Assembly: GCF_007559335.1 (NCBI RefSeq)
Contig: NZ_VMBG01000002.1
Location: 1,108,501-1,172,500 of the forward strand
Direction: 5' to 3'
Length of the DNA: 64,000 bases
Source of the DNA: Rariglobus hedericola
GTDB lineage: Bacteria > Verrucomicrobiota > Verrucomicrobiia > Opitutales > Opitutaceae
Shown here: positions 8,194-17,502 of the stretch, piece after piece
How the letters are laid out: each line of letters begins with the position of its first letter
Numbering within the stretch: position 1 is the stretch's first letter
Made by a program: the position numbers and the translations under genes
Notes under the pieces: generated by a model
The model's database searches: none
Seen by the model: the letters and a program-made list of their open reading frames with translations, nothing else
Told to the model about the DNA's origin: nothing

Positions 8194-9537
8194 ATGTCTG
8201 CGTCTTCCGCCAAACTTGCCAATCGCATCCTCGGCGGGCTCGTCGTCGGGTTGATCGCGGGTCTCATCACGATCGCCGTGGGACGTGCTTTCCCGGAGTT
8301 TCTCTCGGGTGCGCAGTGGGTCTCGAAGGAGATCTTTGATCCGGCGGGGCAGATTTTTCTGCGACTGTTATTTTTTGTGATCATCCCGCTGGTGTTCGCC
8401 TCGCTGGCGGTCGGCGTGGTGCAGCTCGGGCGGTTGGATAAACTCGGGCCTCTCGCGGGGAAAACGTTCGGGCTGTTTTTGCTCAATATGGTCATCGGCG
8501 TGGCGCTCGCGCTGGTGATGATGGACGTGGTCAAGCCGGGGCATGCGTTGAGCGTGGAAAAGAGGGAGGAGCTGAGGAGTTCGTATACGTCGGACATCAG
8601 CCAGCATATCGAGACGCGGGAAAAACAGCAGGCGGTCACGTTGTCCACCATCGTGGAGATGTTCATGCCAAAGAATCTGCTGGGCGCGGTCACGGGTCAG
8701 ACACGCGGATCGATCGGCGAAGTCTTGCCGTTGATTTTGTTCGCGCTGCTGGTGGGGGCGGTGGGTGTGGGGCTGGCGGATGCGAAGCGGGCGCAGTTGA
8801 TCAGTTCTCTGGAACTAGTGAACGAGTTGATGACGGGCATCGTGCACTACGCGCTGCGATTGGCGCCGTATGCGGTGCCGCTGATGATCTACAGCGTGGT
8901 GGTGCGAACGGGCATCGAGATCTTGCTGGCGTTGGGGTTGTTTGTGACGGGCGTGCTGGGGGTGCTGGCGCTGCACCTGTTCGGGACGATGTCGCTGTGG
9001 TTGAAGTTTATGACCAAGCGCTCGCCGCTGGCGTTCTTTAAGATCGTGAAGCCGGTGCTGATCACGGCGTTTTCGACCAGTTCGAGCGCGGCGACGATGG
9101 CGGCCTCGATCGCGGTCTGTAAGGAAGAGCTCAAGGTGTCGCCCAGCGTGAGCGGCTTTGTGATTCCGCTGGGAGCGACGATGAACATGAGCGGCACGGC
9201 GCTCTATGAAGGCTGCGTGGTGCTGTTCGTTGCGCAGGTGTTTGGGCCGGACCTGGCGATCGGGCAGCAGATGGTCCTGCTGTTACTGTCGGTATTGAGC
9301 GCGGTGGCGGTGGCCGGGATTCCGGGCGGGTCGCTGCCGCTGATCGCGGGGTTGTGTATGACCTTTGGAATCCCGCCGGAAGGCATCGCAATCATTCTCG
9401 GCGTGGACCGGTTGCTGGACATGGCCCGCACCACGGTGAACGTGGGCGCGGATCTGGTTACGGCGGTGATCGTGAATGATTCGATGCCGCCGGAGAGCGA
9501 GGGGCTGGAGCCTGTGCACGAACGTGCGCAGACATAA
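8194..9537 (+). CDS. Dicarboxylate/amino acid:cation symporter
   Basis: The 447-residue inner-membrane protein belongs to the glutamate/dicarboxylate symporter family (GltP/DctA type). Visible landmarks are the serine-rich hairpin (STSSSAATMAASI), the PLGATMNMSGTALYEG segment and LDMARTTVNVGAD near the C-terminus. The family motif is normally NMDGT; here Asp is replaced by Ser. In the archaeal homologue GltPh that Asp is a sodium ligand, so cation coupling may differ. There is a long soluble insertion after the third span (about residues 115-165). Substrate is likely an acidic amino acid or C4-dicarboxylate. It follows ade by 52 bp and could share its transcript. Confidence 0.88.
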   Translation: MSASSAKLANRILGGLVVGLIAGLITIAVGRAFPEFLSGAQWVSKEIFDPAGQIFLRLLFFVIIPLVFASLAVGVVQLGRLDKLGPLAGKTFGLFLLNMVIGVALALVMMDVVKPGHALSVEKREELRSSYTSDISQHIETREKQQAVTLSTIVEMFMPKNLLGAVTGQTRGSIGEVLPLILFALLVGAVGVGLADAKRAQLISSLELVNELMTGIVHYALRLAPYAVPLMIYSVVVRTGIEILLALGLFVTGVLGVLALHLFGTMSLWLKFMTKRSPLAFFKIVKPVLITAFSTSSSAATMAASIAVCKEELKVSPSVSGFVIPLGATMNMSGTALYEGCVVLFVAQVFGPDLAIGQQMVLLLLSVLSAVAVAGIPGGSLPLIAGLCMTFGIPPEGIAIILGVDRLLDMARTTVNVGADLVTAVIVNDSMPPESEGLEPVHERAQT

Positions 9538-9539
9538 AA

Positions 9540-9566
9540 AAGCCCCGACGGAAATCGTCAGGGCTT
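9540..9566 (-). terminator. Terminator of the suf operon
   Basis: AAGCCC-c-GACG and CGTC-a-GGGCTT pair with one internal mismatch around a 5-nt loop. On the minus strand the stem is followed by six T residues, which places it at the end of the suf operon. Confidence 0.8.
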
Positions 9567-9588
9567 GGATTGAGGAGGTTTGCGACGC

Positions 9589-10140
9589 TCAGATCAGGCC
9601 GAGCTTCATTTTGCCTTCTTCGCTGATCATCGACTGGTTCCAGGCTGGTTCCCAAGTGATGCGCACATCGGCGGTGGCGACGCCGGGGACGAGAAGGATT
9701 TTGGTCTTCGCATCTTCGGCGATGGCGGGGCCCATGCCGCACCCGGGAGCGGTGAGGGTCATGGCGACATCGACTTTGTAGCCACCTTCAACGGCTTCGT
9801 TTTTGGAGACGTCCATCGAGTAAACGAGGCCGAGGTCCACGATGTTTACGGGGATCTCGGGGTCGTAGACTTTCTTGAGCTGGTCCCAGACGGCTTCCGG
9901 ATCGGGAGCGCCGTCGGCGAGCGTGCTGGCATCGATGGTGTCGGCGACGATCTGTTCGCCAATGGCATCGGCGTCCTTGCCGTCGATCCGGTAGAGGCCG
10001 GTGTCGCCCTGCACGGTGTAGGTGCCGCCGAGAACCTGATGGATGAAGACCTTGGCGCCGGTGAAGAGCGTGTGCTTATCACCGCTGGGAATCTGCGTGA
10101 CGGTGACGTCGCGTGAGAGGGTGCGTTCTTTGGAGCTCAT
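9589..10140 (-). CDS. sufT: SufT, DUF59/MIP18-family iron-sulfur assembly protein
   Basis: The 183-residue protein has a SufT-specific N-terminal region, then a DUF59 domain with DPEIPVNIVDLGLVY and TLTAPGCGMG. The C-terminus (WEPAWNQSMISEEGKMKLG) matches the SufT ending. DUF59 proteins help mature Fe-S proteins; the exact step of SufT is not settled, although roles in carrier or late assembly are reported. The ATG at 10140 is used because residues further upstream do not fit the family. It is the last gene of the operon, 8 bp after sufD. Confidence 0.9.
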   Translation of the reverse strand: MSSKERTLSRDVTVTQIPSGDKHTLFTGAKVFIHQVLGGTYTVQGDTGLYRIDGKDADAIGEQIVADTIDASTLADGAPDPEAVWDQLKKVYDPEIPVNIVDLGLVYSMDVSKNEAVEGGYKVDVAMTLTAPGCGMGPAIAEDAKTKILLVPGVATADVRITWEPAWNQSMISEEGKMKLGLI

Positions 10141-10148
10141 GAGTGGGT

Positions 10149-11456
10149 TTACTTTTTGAACTTCGACTCGATCAAGGTGCTGAGGGAGGCGTGGAGGGCT
10201 TCGTTTTCGAGCTTGTTGAGGACTTCCTCGAAGAAGGCGAAGACGAGCATCTGTTTGGCGGCCTCGGGATTGATGCCGCGGGCCTGGAGGTAGAACTCCT
10301 GCTCGGGCTCGATGCGCGAGCTGGTGCTGCCGTGGCTGCAACGGACGTCGTTGGCCTGAATCTCAAGGCCGGGAAGGCTGTGAGCCTCGGCTTCGTCGGA
10401 GAGGAGCAGGTTGCGGTTCTTCTGGTAGGCGTCGGTCTTCTGTGCGTCGGGTTCGACGATGATGAGGCCGGAGAAGATCGTCGTGGCCTTGTCGAGGAGC
10501 GCGTTTTTGTAGAGCAGGTTCGACGTGGTGTTGGGCGCGACGTGGGTCTGCAGCGTGCGTTGGTCGAACTCGTGATCGCCGGTGGCGACGGTGAGGGCGA
10601 GCATCTCGGAGTGGGCACCGGGGCCGAGGAGGCGGGAGTGCGACTCGTGGCGAGCCTGGCGTCCGCCGAGGTGAACGTTGAGCGAGAGAACCTTCGCATC
10701 GCGCTCGGCGACGATGGAGTTGGTCTGGAACGCGAGGGTGTCGGCGGACCAGTTTTGCGCACCGACGTAGATGAGCTGGGCGCCGGGGCCGGCGTGCAGG
10801 TCGTTCACGCCGCTGGCGAGGTGGCGGCCTTTGTCGGCGGAGACGAAGAACTCCACGAGGGTGGCTTTGGCGTTGTCCTCGAGGATGACGATCGTGTGCG
10901 GGAAGGTGGCCTTGTTGGCGCCGGAGAGCGTGTGCTGCACGACGAAGGGCTCGGTGATCTCGACGCCCTTGGGGACGAAGAGGAGGGCGCCGCTGGCGCT
11001 GAACGCGGTGTTAAGCGCGACGAATTTCTCCGAGCCGAGGTTGGCGGGGAGTTTTTGGAAATACTTTTTAATGAGTTCGCCGTGCTGAACGATGGCGTCG
11101 TCGAGCGGGGCAAAAATAACGCCCTTGGCAACGAGGTCGGCGGGCACGGTGCTGCGGGCGACGAGCTGGCGGTTGGAGAAGATGATCTCGGCGGCGTGCG
11201 GGAAGTCGGAGAGATTCGGGATGTGTTGCGAGGCGTCCTCGGGGAGCTCGAAGCCGGCGAGATCGAGCGTGGAGAGGCTGGAAAAACGCCAGGTCTCATC
11301 GGTGCGCGAGGGCATCGGGAGGGCGCAGAACTGGTTCCAGGCGGCCTTCTTGGTCTCCAGCCACCAGTCAGGCAGGTAGCTGCGCTGCGAGAGGTGGGTG
11401 GCGAAACGGGTGGAGTCGAGGCCGGGAGCGGCGAAGAGTTCGGTGAGTGCGGACAT
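10149..11456 (-). CDS. sufD: Fe-S cluster assembly protein SufD
   Basis: The 435-residue protein is a SufBD-family scaffold subunit. Early residues carry WWLETKKAAWNQF and DETWRFSSL, typical of SufD. The later beta-helix core includes VNDLHAGPGAQL and HVAPNTTSNLLYKNAL, and the C-terminus has DVRCSHGSTSSRIEPEQEFYLQARGI, shared by SufB and SufD. It forms the SufBC2D complex that builds Fe-S clusters on SufB. It is separated from sufB by 55 bp that contain one copy of a short repeat also found before sufC. Confidence 0.93.
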   Translation of the reverse strand: MSALTELFAAPGLDSTRFATHLSQRSYLPDWWLETKKAAWNQFCALPMPSRTDETWRFSSLSTLDLAGFELPEDASQHIPNLSDFPHAAEIIFSNRQLVARSTVPADLVAKGVIFAPLDDAIVQHGELIKKYFQKLPANLGSEKFVALNTAFSASGALLFVPKGVEITEPFVVQHTLSGANKATFPHTIVILEDNAKATLVEFFVSADKGRHLASGVNDLHAGPGAQLIYVGAQNWSADTLAFQTNSIVAERDAKVLSLNVHLGGRQARHESHSRLLGPGAHSEMLALTVATGDHEFDQRTLQTHVAPNTTSNLLYKNALLDKATTIFSGLIIVEPDAQKTDAYQKNRNLLLSDEAEAHSLPGLEIQANDVRCSHGSTSSRIEPEQEFYLQARGINPEAAKQMLVFAFFEEVLNKLENEALHASLSTLIESKFKK

Positions 11457-11474
11457 GGGCTGAAGGAAGTGGCG

Positions 11475-11490
11475 AGTAGTGTGTAGCGGG
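11475..11490. repeat. Short intergenic repeat in the suf operon, copy 1
   Basis: AGTAGTGTGTAGCGGG lies in the 55-bp gap between sufB and sufD. It is followed by a weaker third unit (CAGCGAGTAG), so the element looks like a degenerate 7-8-bp tandem repeat. Confidence 0.6.
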
Positions 11491-11511
11491 CAGCGAGTAG
11501 GGCGGGCTGGA

Positions 11512-12960
11512 TCAGCCGACACTGCCTTCCATTTCGAGGTCGATGAGGCGCTTGAGCTCGACCGAGTATTCCATGGGGAACTGGCGGACGAGGTCGTTCA
11601 CGAAACCGTTCACAGCGAGGCTCATGGCCTGCGCTTCGGTGAGACCGCGCTGCTGCATGTAGAAGATCTGCTCTTCGTTCACCTTCGAGACGGACGCCTC
11701 GTGCTGCACGGAGTGCGTGTCGCCGCGCACGGTGATGGCTGGATACGTGTCGGTGCGGCTGTTGGTGTTGATGAGGAGCGCGTCGCACTCGGTGTTGTTT
11801 TTGCAACCCTTCAAGTGCTTCGGGATGTGGACCTGACCGCGATAGGTGGCGCGACCCTGGCCGACGCTGATGGATTTCGAGACGACGACGGATGTGGTGT
11901 CGTCGGCGGCGTGGATCATCTTGGCGCCGGTGTCCTGATGTTGGCCGTCGTTGGCGAGGGCGATGGAGATGACTTCGCCGCGGGCGCGTTTGCCCTTCAG
12001 GACAACGCCGGGGTATTTCATGGTGAGGCGGCTGCCGATGTTGCAGTCGATCCACTTGATCTCGGCGTCCTCGTGGGCGACGCCGCGCTTGGTGACGAGA
12101 TTGAACACGTTGTTCGCCCAGTTCTGGACGGTGATGTATTGGATCTTGGCGCCCTTGAGGGCGACGAGCTCGACCACGGCGGAGTGCAGCGTGGAGGTGG
12201 AGAACTTGGGAGCGGTGCAACCTTCCATGTAAACGACCTCGGCGCCCTCGTCGGCGATGATGAGGGTGCGCTCAAACTGGCCGAAGTTTTCGGCGTTGAT
12301 GCGGAAGTAAGCTTGGAGCGGCTGGGCGACCTTCACGCCCGGGGGGACGTAGATGAAGGAGCCGCCGGAGAACACGGCGGAGTTAAGGGCGGAGAACTTG
12401 TTGTCACCGGTGGGGATGACCTTGCCGAAGAACTTTTTGAAGATCTCGGGGTGCTCGCGAAGGGCCTCGGTGGAGTTACAGAAGATGACGCCCTGCTTGG
12501 CGACGATGTCCTTGATGTTTGAATACGCGGCCTCGGAGTCGAACTGGGCCTCGACGCCGGCGAGGAACTTGCGCTCCTGCTCGGGGATGCCGAGACGCTC
12601 GAAGGTCTTCTTGATGTCGTCGGGCACCTCGTCCCACGTGCGCTTGGGCTTCTGGCCCTGCGACAGGTAGTAGCGGATTTTGCTGAAATCGATGTTCTCG
12701 AGATCCTTCGTCGCCCAGTGCGTGGGCATGGGTTTATCGAGGAACGTCTTCAGGGCCTTGAGGCGGAACTCAAGAATCCACGGAGCTTCCTTTTTGACGG
12801 AGCTGATGTAGCGAACGGTGTCTTCGGAGAGACCGGTGCCGGCGTCGAACTCGTAGTTGACGTTGTATTGGAAGTCACCGACGGCCTGGTCGATGCCGCC
12901 GACGGGATTGACCTCCGCGGGGGCTTCGTCGGTGGAAGGGAGTGTATCGATGTCAGCCAT
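11512..12960 (-). CDS. sufB: Fe-S cluster assembly protein SufB
   Basis: The 482-residue protein is the main scaffold of the SUF system. Typical stretches are present: [72 protein letters not shown] and [14 protein letters not shown]. Cluster-binding Cys and Glu candidates lie in the last part. It is one of few genes here with a clear Shine-Dalgarno sequence (AAGGA, seven bases before the ATG). It lies 21 bp after sufC, which suggests one transcript fur-like, sufC, sufB, sufD, sufT. No sufS or sufE gene is in the window. Confidence 0.96.
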   Translation of the reverse strand: MADIDTLPSTDEAPAEVNPVGGIDQAVGDFQYNVNYEFDAGTGLSEDTVRYISSVKKEAPWILEFRLKALKTFLDKPMPTHWATKDLENIDFSKIRYYLSQGQKPKRTWDEVPDDIKKTFERLGIPEQERKFLAGVEAQFDSEAAYSNIKDIVAKQGVIFCNSTEALREHPEIFKKFFGKVIPTGDNKFSALNSAVFSGGSFIYVPPGVKVAQPLQAYFRINAENFGQFERTLIIADEGAEVVYMEGCTAPKFSTSTLHSAVVELVALKGAKIQYITVQNWANNVFNLVTKRGVAHEDAEIKWIDCNIGSRLTMKYPGVVLKGKRARGEVISIALANDGQHQDTGAKMIHAADDTTSVVVSKSISVGQGRATYRGQVHIPKHLKGCKNNTECDALLINTNSRTDTYPAITVRGDTHSVQHEASVSKVNEEQIFYMQQRGLTEAQAMSLAVNGFVNDLVRQFPMEYSVELKRLIDLEMEGSVG

Positions 12961-12981
12961 GGGAATATCCTTGGTTCAGTT

Positions 12982-13752
12982 TCAGACGGTGGTGGCGGCG
13001 AGCTCGGTCTTGACCCAGTCGTAGCCCTTGGCCTCGAGTTCGAGGGCGAGGGACTTGTCGCCGGACTTCACGATGCGGCCGTCATACATGACGTGCACGA
13101 AGTCGGGGACGATGTAGTCGAGGAGGCGCTGGTAGTGGGTGATGAGGAGGACGCCGAGATCGCCGCCGCGCATGGTGTTGACGCCTTCGGCAACGATCTT
13201 AAGCGCGTCGATGTCGAGGCCGGAGTCGGTCTCGTCCATGAGGGAGAACTTGGGCTCGAGCATGGCCATCTGGAGGATCTCGCAGCGTTTCTTTTCGCCG
13301 CCCGAGAAACCTTCGTTCACGGAGCGGGAGGTGAATTTGCGGTCGATCTTCAAAAGATCCATTTTGCCGTAGAGCTTCTTGTAGTAACCGGTGGCATCGA
13401 GCTCTTCACCCTCGGCCATGCGGGCCTGAACGGCGGCGCGGAGGAAGTTGGCGATGGAGACGCCGGGGATCTCGGAGGGGTATTGGAAGGCGAGGAAGAG
13501 ACCGGCGCGGGCGCGCTCGTCGGGCTCCATCTCGAGGATGGATTTGCCATCGAGGAGGACGTCGCCGGAGGTGATCTGGTAATCGGGGTGGCCGGCGATG
13601 GCTTTGGAAAGCGTGGATTTGCCGGTGCCGTTTGGGCCCATGATGGCGTGCACTTCGCCGGTTTTGATCGTCAGGTTGAGGCCTTTGACGATGGGTTTGT
13701 CGGGGGTCGCGGTGAGGGCGACAACGAGATCACGGATTTCGAGGGAGGACAT
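12982..13752 (-). CDS. sufC: Fe-S assembly ATPase SufC
   Basis: The 256-residue ABC-type ATPase powers the SufBC2D scaffold. Walker A is GPNGTGKST at residues 39-47, the signature is [13 protein letters not shown], and Walker B is [24 protein letters not shown] carries the switch His. Length is normal. It is preceded by a 54-bp gap from the Fur-like gene, holding a short repeat, and is followed at 21 bp by sufB. Confidence 0.96.
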   Translation of the reverse strand: MSSLEIRDLVVALTATPDKPIVKGLNLTIKTGEVHAIMGPNGTGKSTLSKAIAGHPDYQITSGDVLLDGKSILEMEPDERARAGLFLAFQYPSEIPGVSIANFLRAAVQARMAEGEELDATGYYKKLYGKMDLLKIDRKFTSRSVNEGFSGGEKKRCEILQMAMLEPKFSLMDETDSGLDIDALKIVAEGVNTMRGGDLGVLLITHYQRLLDYIVPDFVHVMYDGRIVKSGDKSLALELEAKGYDWVKTELAATTV

Positions 13753-13765
13753 GGTTTTGTTGGAA

Positions 13766-13781
13766 AGTAGTGAGTAGCGGG
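13766..13781. repeat. Short intergenic repeat in the suf operon, copy 2
   Basis: AGTAGTGAGTAGCGGG lies between the Fur-like gene and sufC. It matches 15 of 16 bases of 11475-11490, between sufB and sufD, in the same orientation. Confidence 0.6.
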
Positions 13782-13806
13782 TAGTCGGAAGACTGAAAGT
13801 GGAGGC

Positions 13807-14232
13807 TTAGCGGGCGGGGAGTTTGCCGCGGAAAGTGATTTCGATGGCGTCTGCGTTGTAACCGGCGGGCAGGATGGACTTGATCCTGGCGAGGAGGTTG
13901 GAGGGGAGCTCGATATCGTGAGTCGCTCCCGATTCCTCGTCGTGAAAATGCGCGTGGGGAATGAGATTCGGGCAGTAACGGGTCGGGCCGCGCTCGAAGT
14001 TCACGGCGCGGACGAGATCGCATTGCACGAGGGTCTCGAGGCAGTTGTAAACGGTCGCCAGCGAGATGCCGGGAAGCTGGGGCTTAACGCGGGCAAAGAC
14101 TTCGTCGGCCGTGGGGTGATCGCGCTTGGTGAGGAGCGCATCATACACGACTTCGCGCTGGGGAGTGTTGCGCAGGCCGCTGTCGGCTAGCTTTTGCGCA
14201 AGGGCGTCGGAGTGAATCGTGTGGTTGGACAT
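13807..14232 (-). CDS. Fur-family transcriptional regulator heading the suf operon
   Basis: The 141-residue protein has the Fur winged-helix domain: LADSGLRNTPQREVVYDALL, then DHPTADEVFARV and PGISLATVYNCLETLV. The metal-binding half contains PHAHFHDEESGATHDIEL. The two CxxC pairs that hold structural zinc in Fur and PerR are absent; only two Cys (at YNCLETL and RYCPN) remain. It is the first gene of the suf operon, and two Fur-type palindromes lie 20-63 bp upstream of its start, so autoregulation and control of suf are likely. The ligand (iron, peroxide or another metal) cannot be decided. Confidence 0.88.
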   Translation of the reverse strand: MSNHTIHSDALAQKLADSGLRNTPQREVVYDALLTKRDHPTADEVFARVKPQLPGISLATVYNCLETLVQCDLVRAVNFERGPTRYCPNLIPHAHFHDEESGATHDIELPSNLLARIKSILPAGYNADAIEITFRGKLPAR

Positions 14233-14251
14233 GAGCGGAAGGCACAACCAA

Positions 14252-14266
14252 TTGGAATGATTCTAA
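14252..14266 (-). promoter_or_regulatory. Fur-family-type operator, proximal copy
   Basis: TTGGAATGATTCTAA is a 7-1-7 inverted repeat (half-site TTAGAAT, one mismatch). It resembles PerR/Fur boxes and lies 20 bp before the Fur-like gene's start codon. Confidence 0.75.
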
Positions 14267-14280
14267 ACGGCAAGCCGGAA

Positions 14281-14295
14281 TTGGAATAATTCTAA
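14281..14295 (-). promoter_or_regulatory. Fur-family-type operator, distal copy
   Basis: TTGGAATAATTCTAA is a second copy of the 7-1-7 palindrome, differing by one central base. Its centre is 29 bp from that of the first. Confidence 0.75.
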
Positions 14296-14364
14296 AGAAG
14301 GACGTGCGGAGCATTCGTGAGAGCGGAGCCGCCCTATTTGCGGAGGTGTTCTGACCGGACGAGC

Positions 14365-16338
14365 CTACGGGCGCAGGACGTCTCGGAGGGTGATGAGTAA
14401 CGTCTCGGCGGTGTAGGGCTTGGGGAGGAAATGCTTCACGCCGGCGCCGGCGGCCTTGGCCACGCGGCCGTTGGAGTTGAGTCCGCTGGCTGCGATAATG
14501 AGCACGTGGGGGTTTACTCGCATGAGGGCGCTGATCGTGGCCGGGCCGTCCATGATAGGCATGACCATGTCGGTGAGGACGGCGGCGATGGTATCGCGGT
14601 GCTGCGCGTAAACAGCGACGGCTTCGGCACCGTCATGTGCGACGATCACCTGATAGCCAAAGGCTTCCAACGTCTGACGGGTGATGGTGAGAATCGAGGT
14701 CTCATCATCGATCACGAGGATGGTCTCTCCATGACCGCGCGGAAGATCGGCGACGGCGGGCGCGGCGGACGCGGGGGCGCGCAAATTCGGATCGGCGGGC
14801 ACGTAGACTTTGAACGTGGAGCCTTGGCCAGGCTCGCTGTAAACGGCGATAAAGCCGCGGTGGCTTTCAATGATCGCGTGAGCGGTGGAGAGGCCGAGGC
14901 CGGTGCCTTTGCCGACTTCCTTGGTGGTGAAAAACGGTTCGAAGATGCGGTCGATTTCGTCTTGGGGAATGCCGCAGCCGGTGTCGGCGATACCGATGCA
15001 GAGATAGAAGCCGGGTTTGGCGGCGCGGCTGGTGGCAACGTATTGGGCGTCGATGGTGATGTTTTCCGCCGTGAGCGTGAGCGTGCCTCCTTCCGGCATG
15101 GCATCTCGGGCATTGACCACCAAGTTAAGGATAACCTGATGGAGTTGCGTGGCGTCACCGGTCACGACCCAGAGATCCTTCTCCGCCTGAATCTCGGTGC
15201 GGATGGAGCGCGGAAAGGTTTCGGTGGCGATGCGCGCAACGTCCTTGATCAGGTGTTCGACTTGGATGGCGACGCGGTGGCTGCCGTCGATGCCGCGCGC
15301 AAACGTCAGAACCTGTCTGACCAGATCGGCGCCGCGCCGGGCGCTTTGCTCGACGGTGTTGATGAGCTTGTGAGTGCCCTCGTCGGGCATGTGGATGCGG
15401 AGCAGATCCACCGACATCAGGATCGGAGCGAGGACGTTGTTGAGGTCGTGGGCGATGCCGCCGGCGAGCGTGCCGATGCTCTCCATGCGCTGCGCGCGCA
15501 GGTATTGATTGAGCAATTTTTTATGCTCGGTGATGTCGGTCATGCCTCCGACCATGCGGATGCCCTTGCCGGCGGCGTCACGGATGACATGGCCGCGATC
15601 CTGCACGATCGCGTAGGCGCCGTCTTTGCGGAGGTAGCGATATTCCTCGGACCAGAAAATCGTCGCGGGCTCTTCAATTGCCCGGTGGAGGGAGTTGTAA
15701 ACACGGTCGCGATCATCCGGGTGGATGCGCTCCGCCCACCACGAAACTTCAGGGGAAATATCGGTGCGTGGATAACCGAACAACGCGCAAAATCCATCGC
15801 CCCACCACAGCAGGTTGGTTTGGAAATCCCAGTCCCACACGGCGTCGCTGGTGGCGCGGGAAACGAGTTGGAAGCGCTCTTCGCTGTTGCGGAGTTTTTC
15901 CTCGGCGGCGGCACGGGTGGTGATGTCCACCGCGACGACCAGCCGGGCTGCTCGACCGGTATAAACGATGCCGTGGGAGAAAATATCCACGGTGATCTCG
16001 GCGCCGTCTTTCTTGAGGTGAGTCCAGGCTTCCGTGGCGGCATGCGTCTGAGCAATACCGGAGAGGTGTGCCTCCAACACCGGCACATCGCGGGCGGGGC
16101 GGATGTCACGGATCGTCATGCCGAGAAACTCGGCGCGCGAATAACCATAGTGACGAATGGCGGATTCGTTGACGGCCAGAAATGCGAGCGACTCGGTGTC
16201 GTAAACCCACACCGGCAGCGGGTTGCTGTCGAAGAGGATCCGCTGCTGTTCTTCGCTGGTGCGAAGGGTGGCACGGAGCCGTTCGCATTCGGCGGTGAGT
16301 GTGGCGATTTCGGCGTTTTCGAAGGAGGACCCGGCCAT
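14365..16338 (-). CDS. Hybrid sensor histidine kinase (PAS-PAS-HisKA-HATPase-REC)
   Basis: The 657-residue protein has a short N-terminal coiled coil and two PAS domains (about 30-150 and 155-285; the second ends in [14 protein letters not shown]). A HisKA segment follows with the phospho-accepting His in [13 protein letters not shown], then an HATPase domain with [18 protein letters not shown] and [11 protein letters not shown] receiver domain closes it (ILVIDDETS, Asp in [11 protein letters not shown], Lys in FLPKPY). No membrane span is evident, so it is probably cytoplasmic. It lies 59 bp after trxB on the same strand. The stimulus and output partner are unknown. Confidence 0.92.
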   Translation of the reverse strand: MAGSSFENAEIATLTAECERLRATLRTSEEQQRILFDSNPLPVWVYDTESLAFLAVNESAIRHYGYSRAEFLGMTIRDIRPARDVPVLEAHLSGIAQTHAATEAWTHLKKDGAEITVDIFSHGIVYTGRAARLVVAVDITTRAAAEEKLRNSEERFQLVSRATSDAVWDWDFQTNLLWWGDGFCALFGYPRTDISPEVSWWAERIHPDDRDRVYNSLHRAIEEPATIFWSEEYRYLRKDGAYAIVQDRGHVIRDAAGKGIRMVGGMTDITEHKKLLNQYLRAQRMESIGTLAGGIAHDLNNVLAPILMSVDLLRIHMPDEGTHKLINTVEQSARRGADLVRQVLTFARGIDGSHRVAIQVEHLIKDVARIATETFPRSIRTEIQAEKDLWVVTGDATQLHQVILNLVVNARDAMPEGGTLTLTAENITIDAQYVATSRAAKPGFYLCIGIADTGCGIPQDEIDRIFEPFFTTKEVGKGTGLGLSTAHAIIESHRGFIAVYSEPGQGSTFKVYVPADPNLRAPASAAPAVADLPRGHGETILVIDDETSILTITRQTLEAFGYQVIVAHDGAEAVAVYAQHRDTIAAVLTDMVMPIMDGPATISALMRVNPHVLIIAASGLNSNGRVAKAAGAGVKHFLPKPYTAETLLITLRDVLRP

Positions 16339-16397
16339 TTGCGGGTAACTCCATCGATAAGCCGATTACGCTGAAAGCTTAAACATAGCCGGGCGTC

Positions 16398-17342
16398 TTA
16401 GCCGCCGTGTTCGGCCAGCCAGCGCTCGGCCTCGATCGCCGCCTGGCAACCCATGCCGGCGGCCGTGATGGCCTGACGATAGACGTGGTCTGAGCAATCA
16501 CCCGCGACGTAGACGCCGGGGATGTTGGTTTGCACCTGGGAGCCCGCCGAGGGCTTGAAGTAGCCGCCCTCGTCCACGTCGATGGCCGGGGTGAACGGGC
16601 CGGTGTTGGGAATGTGGCCGATGGCGATGAAGATGCCTTTGACGGGCAGCACGGATTCGACGCCGGTCTTCACATTTTGGATACGCAGGCCGCTGACGGA
16701 GTTCTCGGGCACGCCGAGCACTTCAAGCGGAACGCTGTCCCAGACCATCTGGATCTTTTCGTGAGCGACGGCGCGGTCGGCCATGATCTTCGAGGCGCGT
16801 AACGAGTCGCGGCGGTGAACGAGGTAAACTTTGCTGGCAAAACGCGTGAGGAAGAGGGCTTCCTCGGCCGCGCTATCGCCGCCACCGAGCACGGCGACCT
16901 CCATCTTGCGGTAGAATGCACCATCGCAAGTTGCGCAGGTGGTCACGCCCTTGCCGCCGTAGAGTTCCTTTTCGCCGGGGATGCCGGTCATGCGTGGCGA
17001 GGCTCCGGTGGCGATGATCACGGATTTGGCGAAGATGACCTTGTCGCCGAGGACGAGCTTGCGCGGGTGAACGGTGAAATCGACCGACGTGACGAGGGCC
17101 TGTTCGAAACGGGTGCCGAAGCGCGTGGCCTGTTCGCGCATGTTTTGGGTGAGCTGGAAACCATCGACGCCGTGCGGGAAGCCGGGGAAATTTTCGACCT
17201 CGGAGGTCGTCGTAAGTTGTCCACCGGGGAGCGGGCCCTCGAGCACGAGCGGGTTGAGGTTGGAGCGCGCGGTGTAAATAGCAGCGGTGAGACCGGCGCA
17301 GCCGGTGCCGATGATGACGACGTTTTCGATGGAAGCGGACAT
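16398..17342 (-). CDS. trxB: Thioredoxin-disulfide reductase
   Basis: The 314-residue flavoprotein reduces thioredoxin with NADPH. The FAD motif is [17 protein letters not shown] near the N-terminus (Cys for the usual Pro in GxGPAG), the redox pair is CATC at residues 136-139, the NADPH motif is [15 protein letters not shown], and [15 protein letters not shown] closes the FAD site. Length matches the low-molecular-weight class. A terminator at 17418-17454 isolates it from the efflux operon upstream. Confidence 0.95.
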   Translation of the reverse strand: MSASIENVVIIGTGCAGLTAAIYTARSNLNPLVLEGPLPGGQLTTTSEVENFPGFPHGVDGFQLTQNMREQATRFGTRFEQALVTSVDFTVHPRKLVLGDKVIFAKSVIIATGASPRMTGIPGEKELYGGKGVTTCATCDGAFYRKMEVAVLGGGDSAAEEALFLTRFASKVYLVHRRDSLRASKIMADRAVAHEKIQMVWDSVPLEVLGVPENSVSGLRIQNVKTGVESVLPVKGIFIAIGHIPNTGPFTPAIDVDEGGYFKPSAGSQVQTNIPGVYVAGDCSDHVYRQAITAAGMGCQAAIEAERWLAEHGG

Positions 17343-17417
17343 GGCGTTAAATTGGGAAAGTTACACCAAGCGTCAAACGGGCGGGCCGGACAAGAGGGAT
17401 TTACGCGCTAACCAGAA

Positions 17418-17454
17418 AAGCCGGTTTGTAACCTATTAAGTTACAAGCCGGCTT
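17418..17454 (-). terminator. Terminator of the heavy-metal efflux operon
   Basis: Two 15-nt arms (17418-17432 and 17440-17454) pair with a single G-T wobble around a 7-nt loop. On the minus strand the stem runs into TTTTCTGG, so it ends the five-gene efflux operon. Confidence 0.8.
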
Positions 17455-17502
17455 GAGGTGGGTGCGTGCAGGGGCGGGATTTTTTTGGGGCGGTGTGCAG
17501 GC

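Noticed and set aside
10143-13770. Long plus-strand open frames across the suf operon
   Set aside because: Antisense shadows of sufD, sufB and sufC, rich in Gly, Asp and Val without motifs.
14431-16374. 647-codon plus-strand open frame
   Set aside because: It is the complement of the PAS hybrid kinase. The kinase strand has full domain motifs, while this frame gives low-complexity Asp/Gly/Ala sequence typical of a GC-rich antisense shadow.
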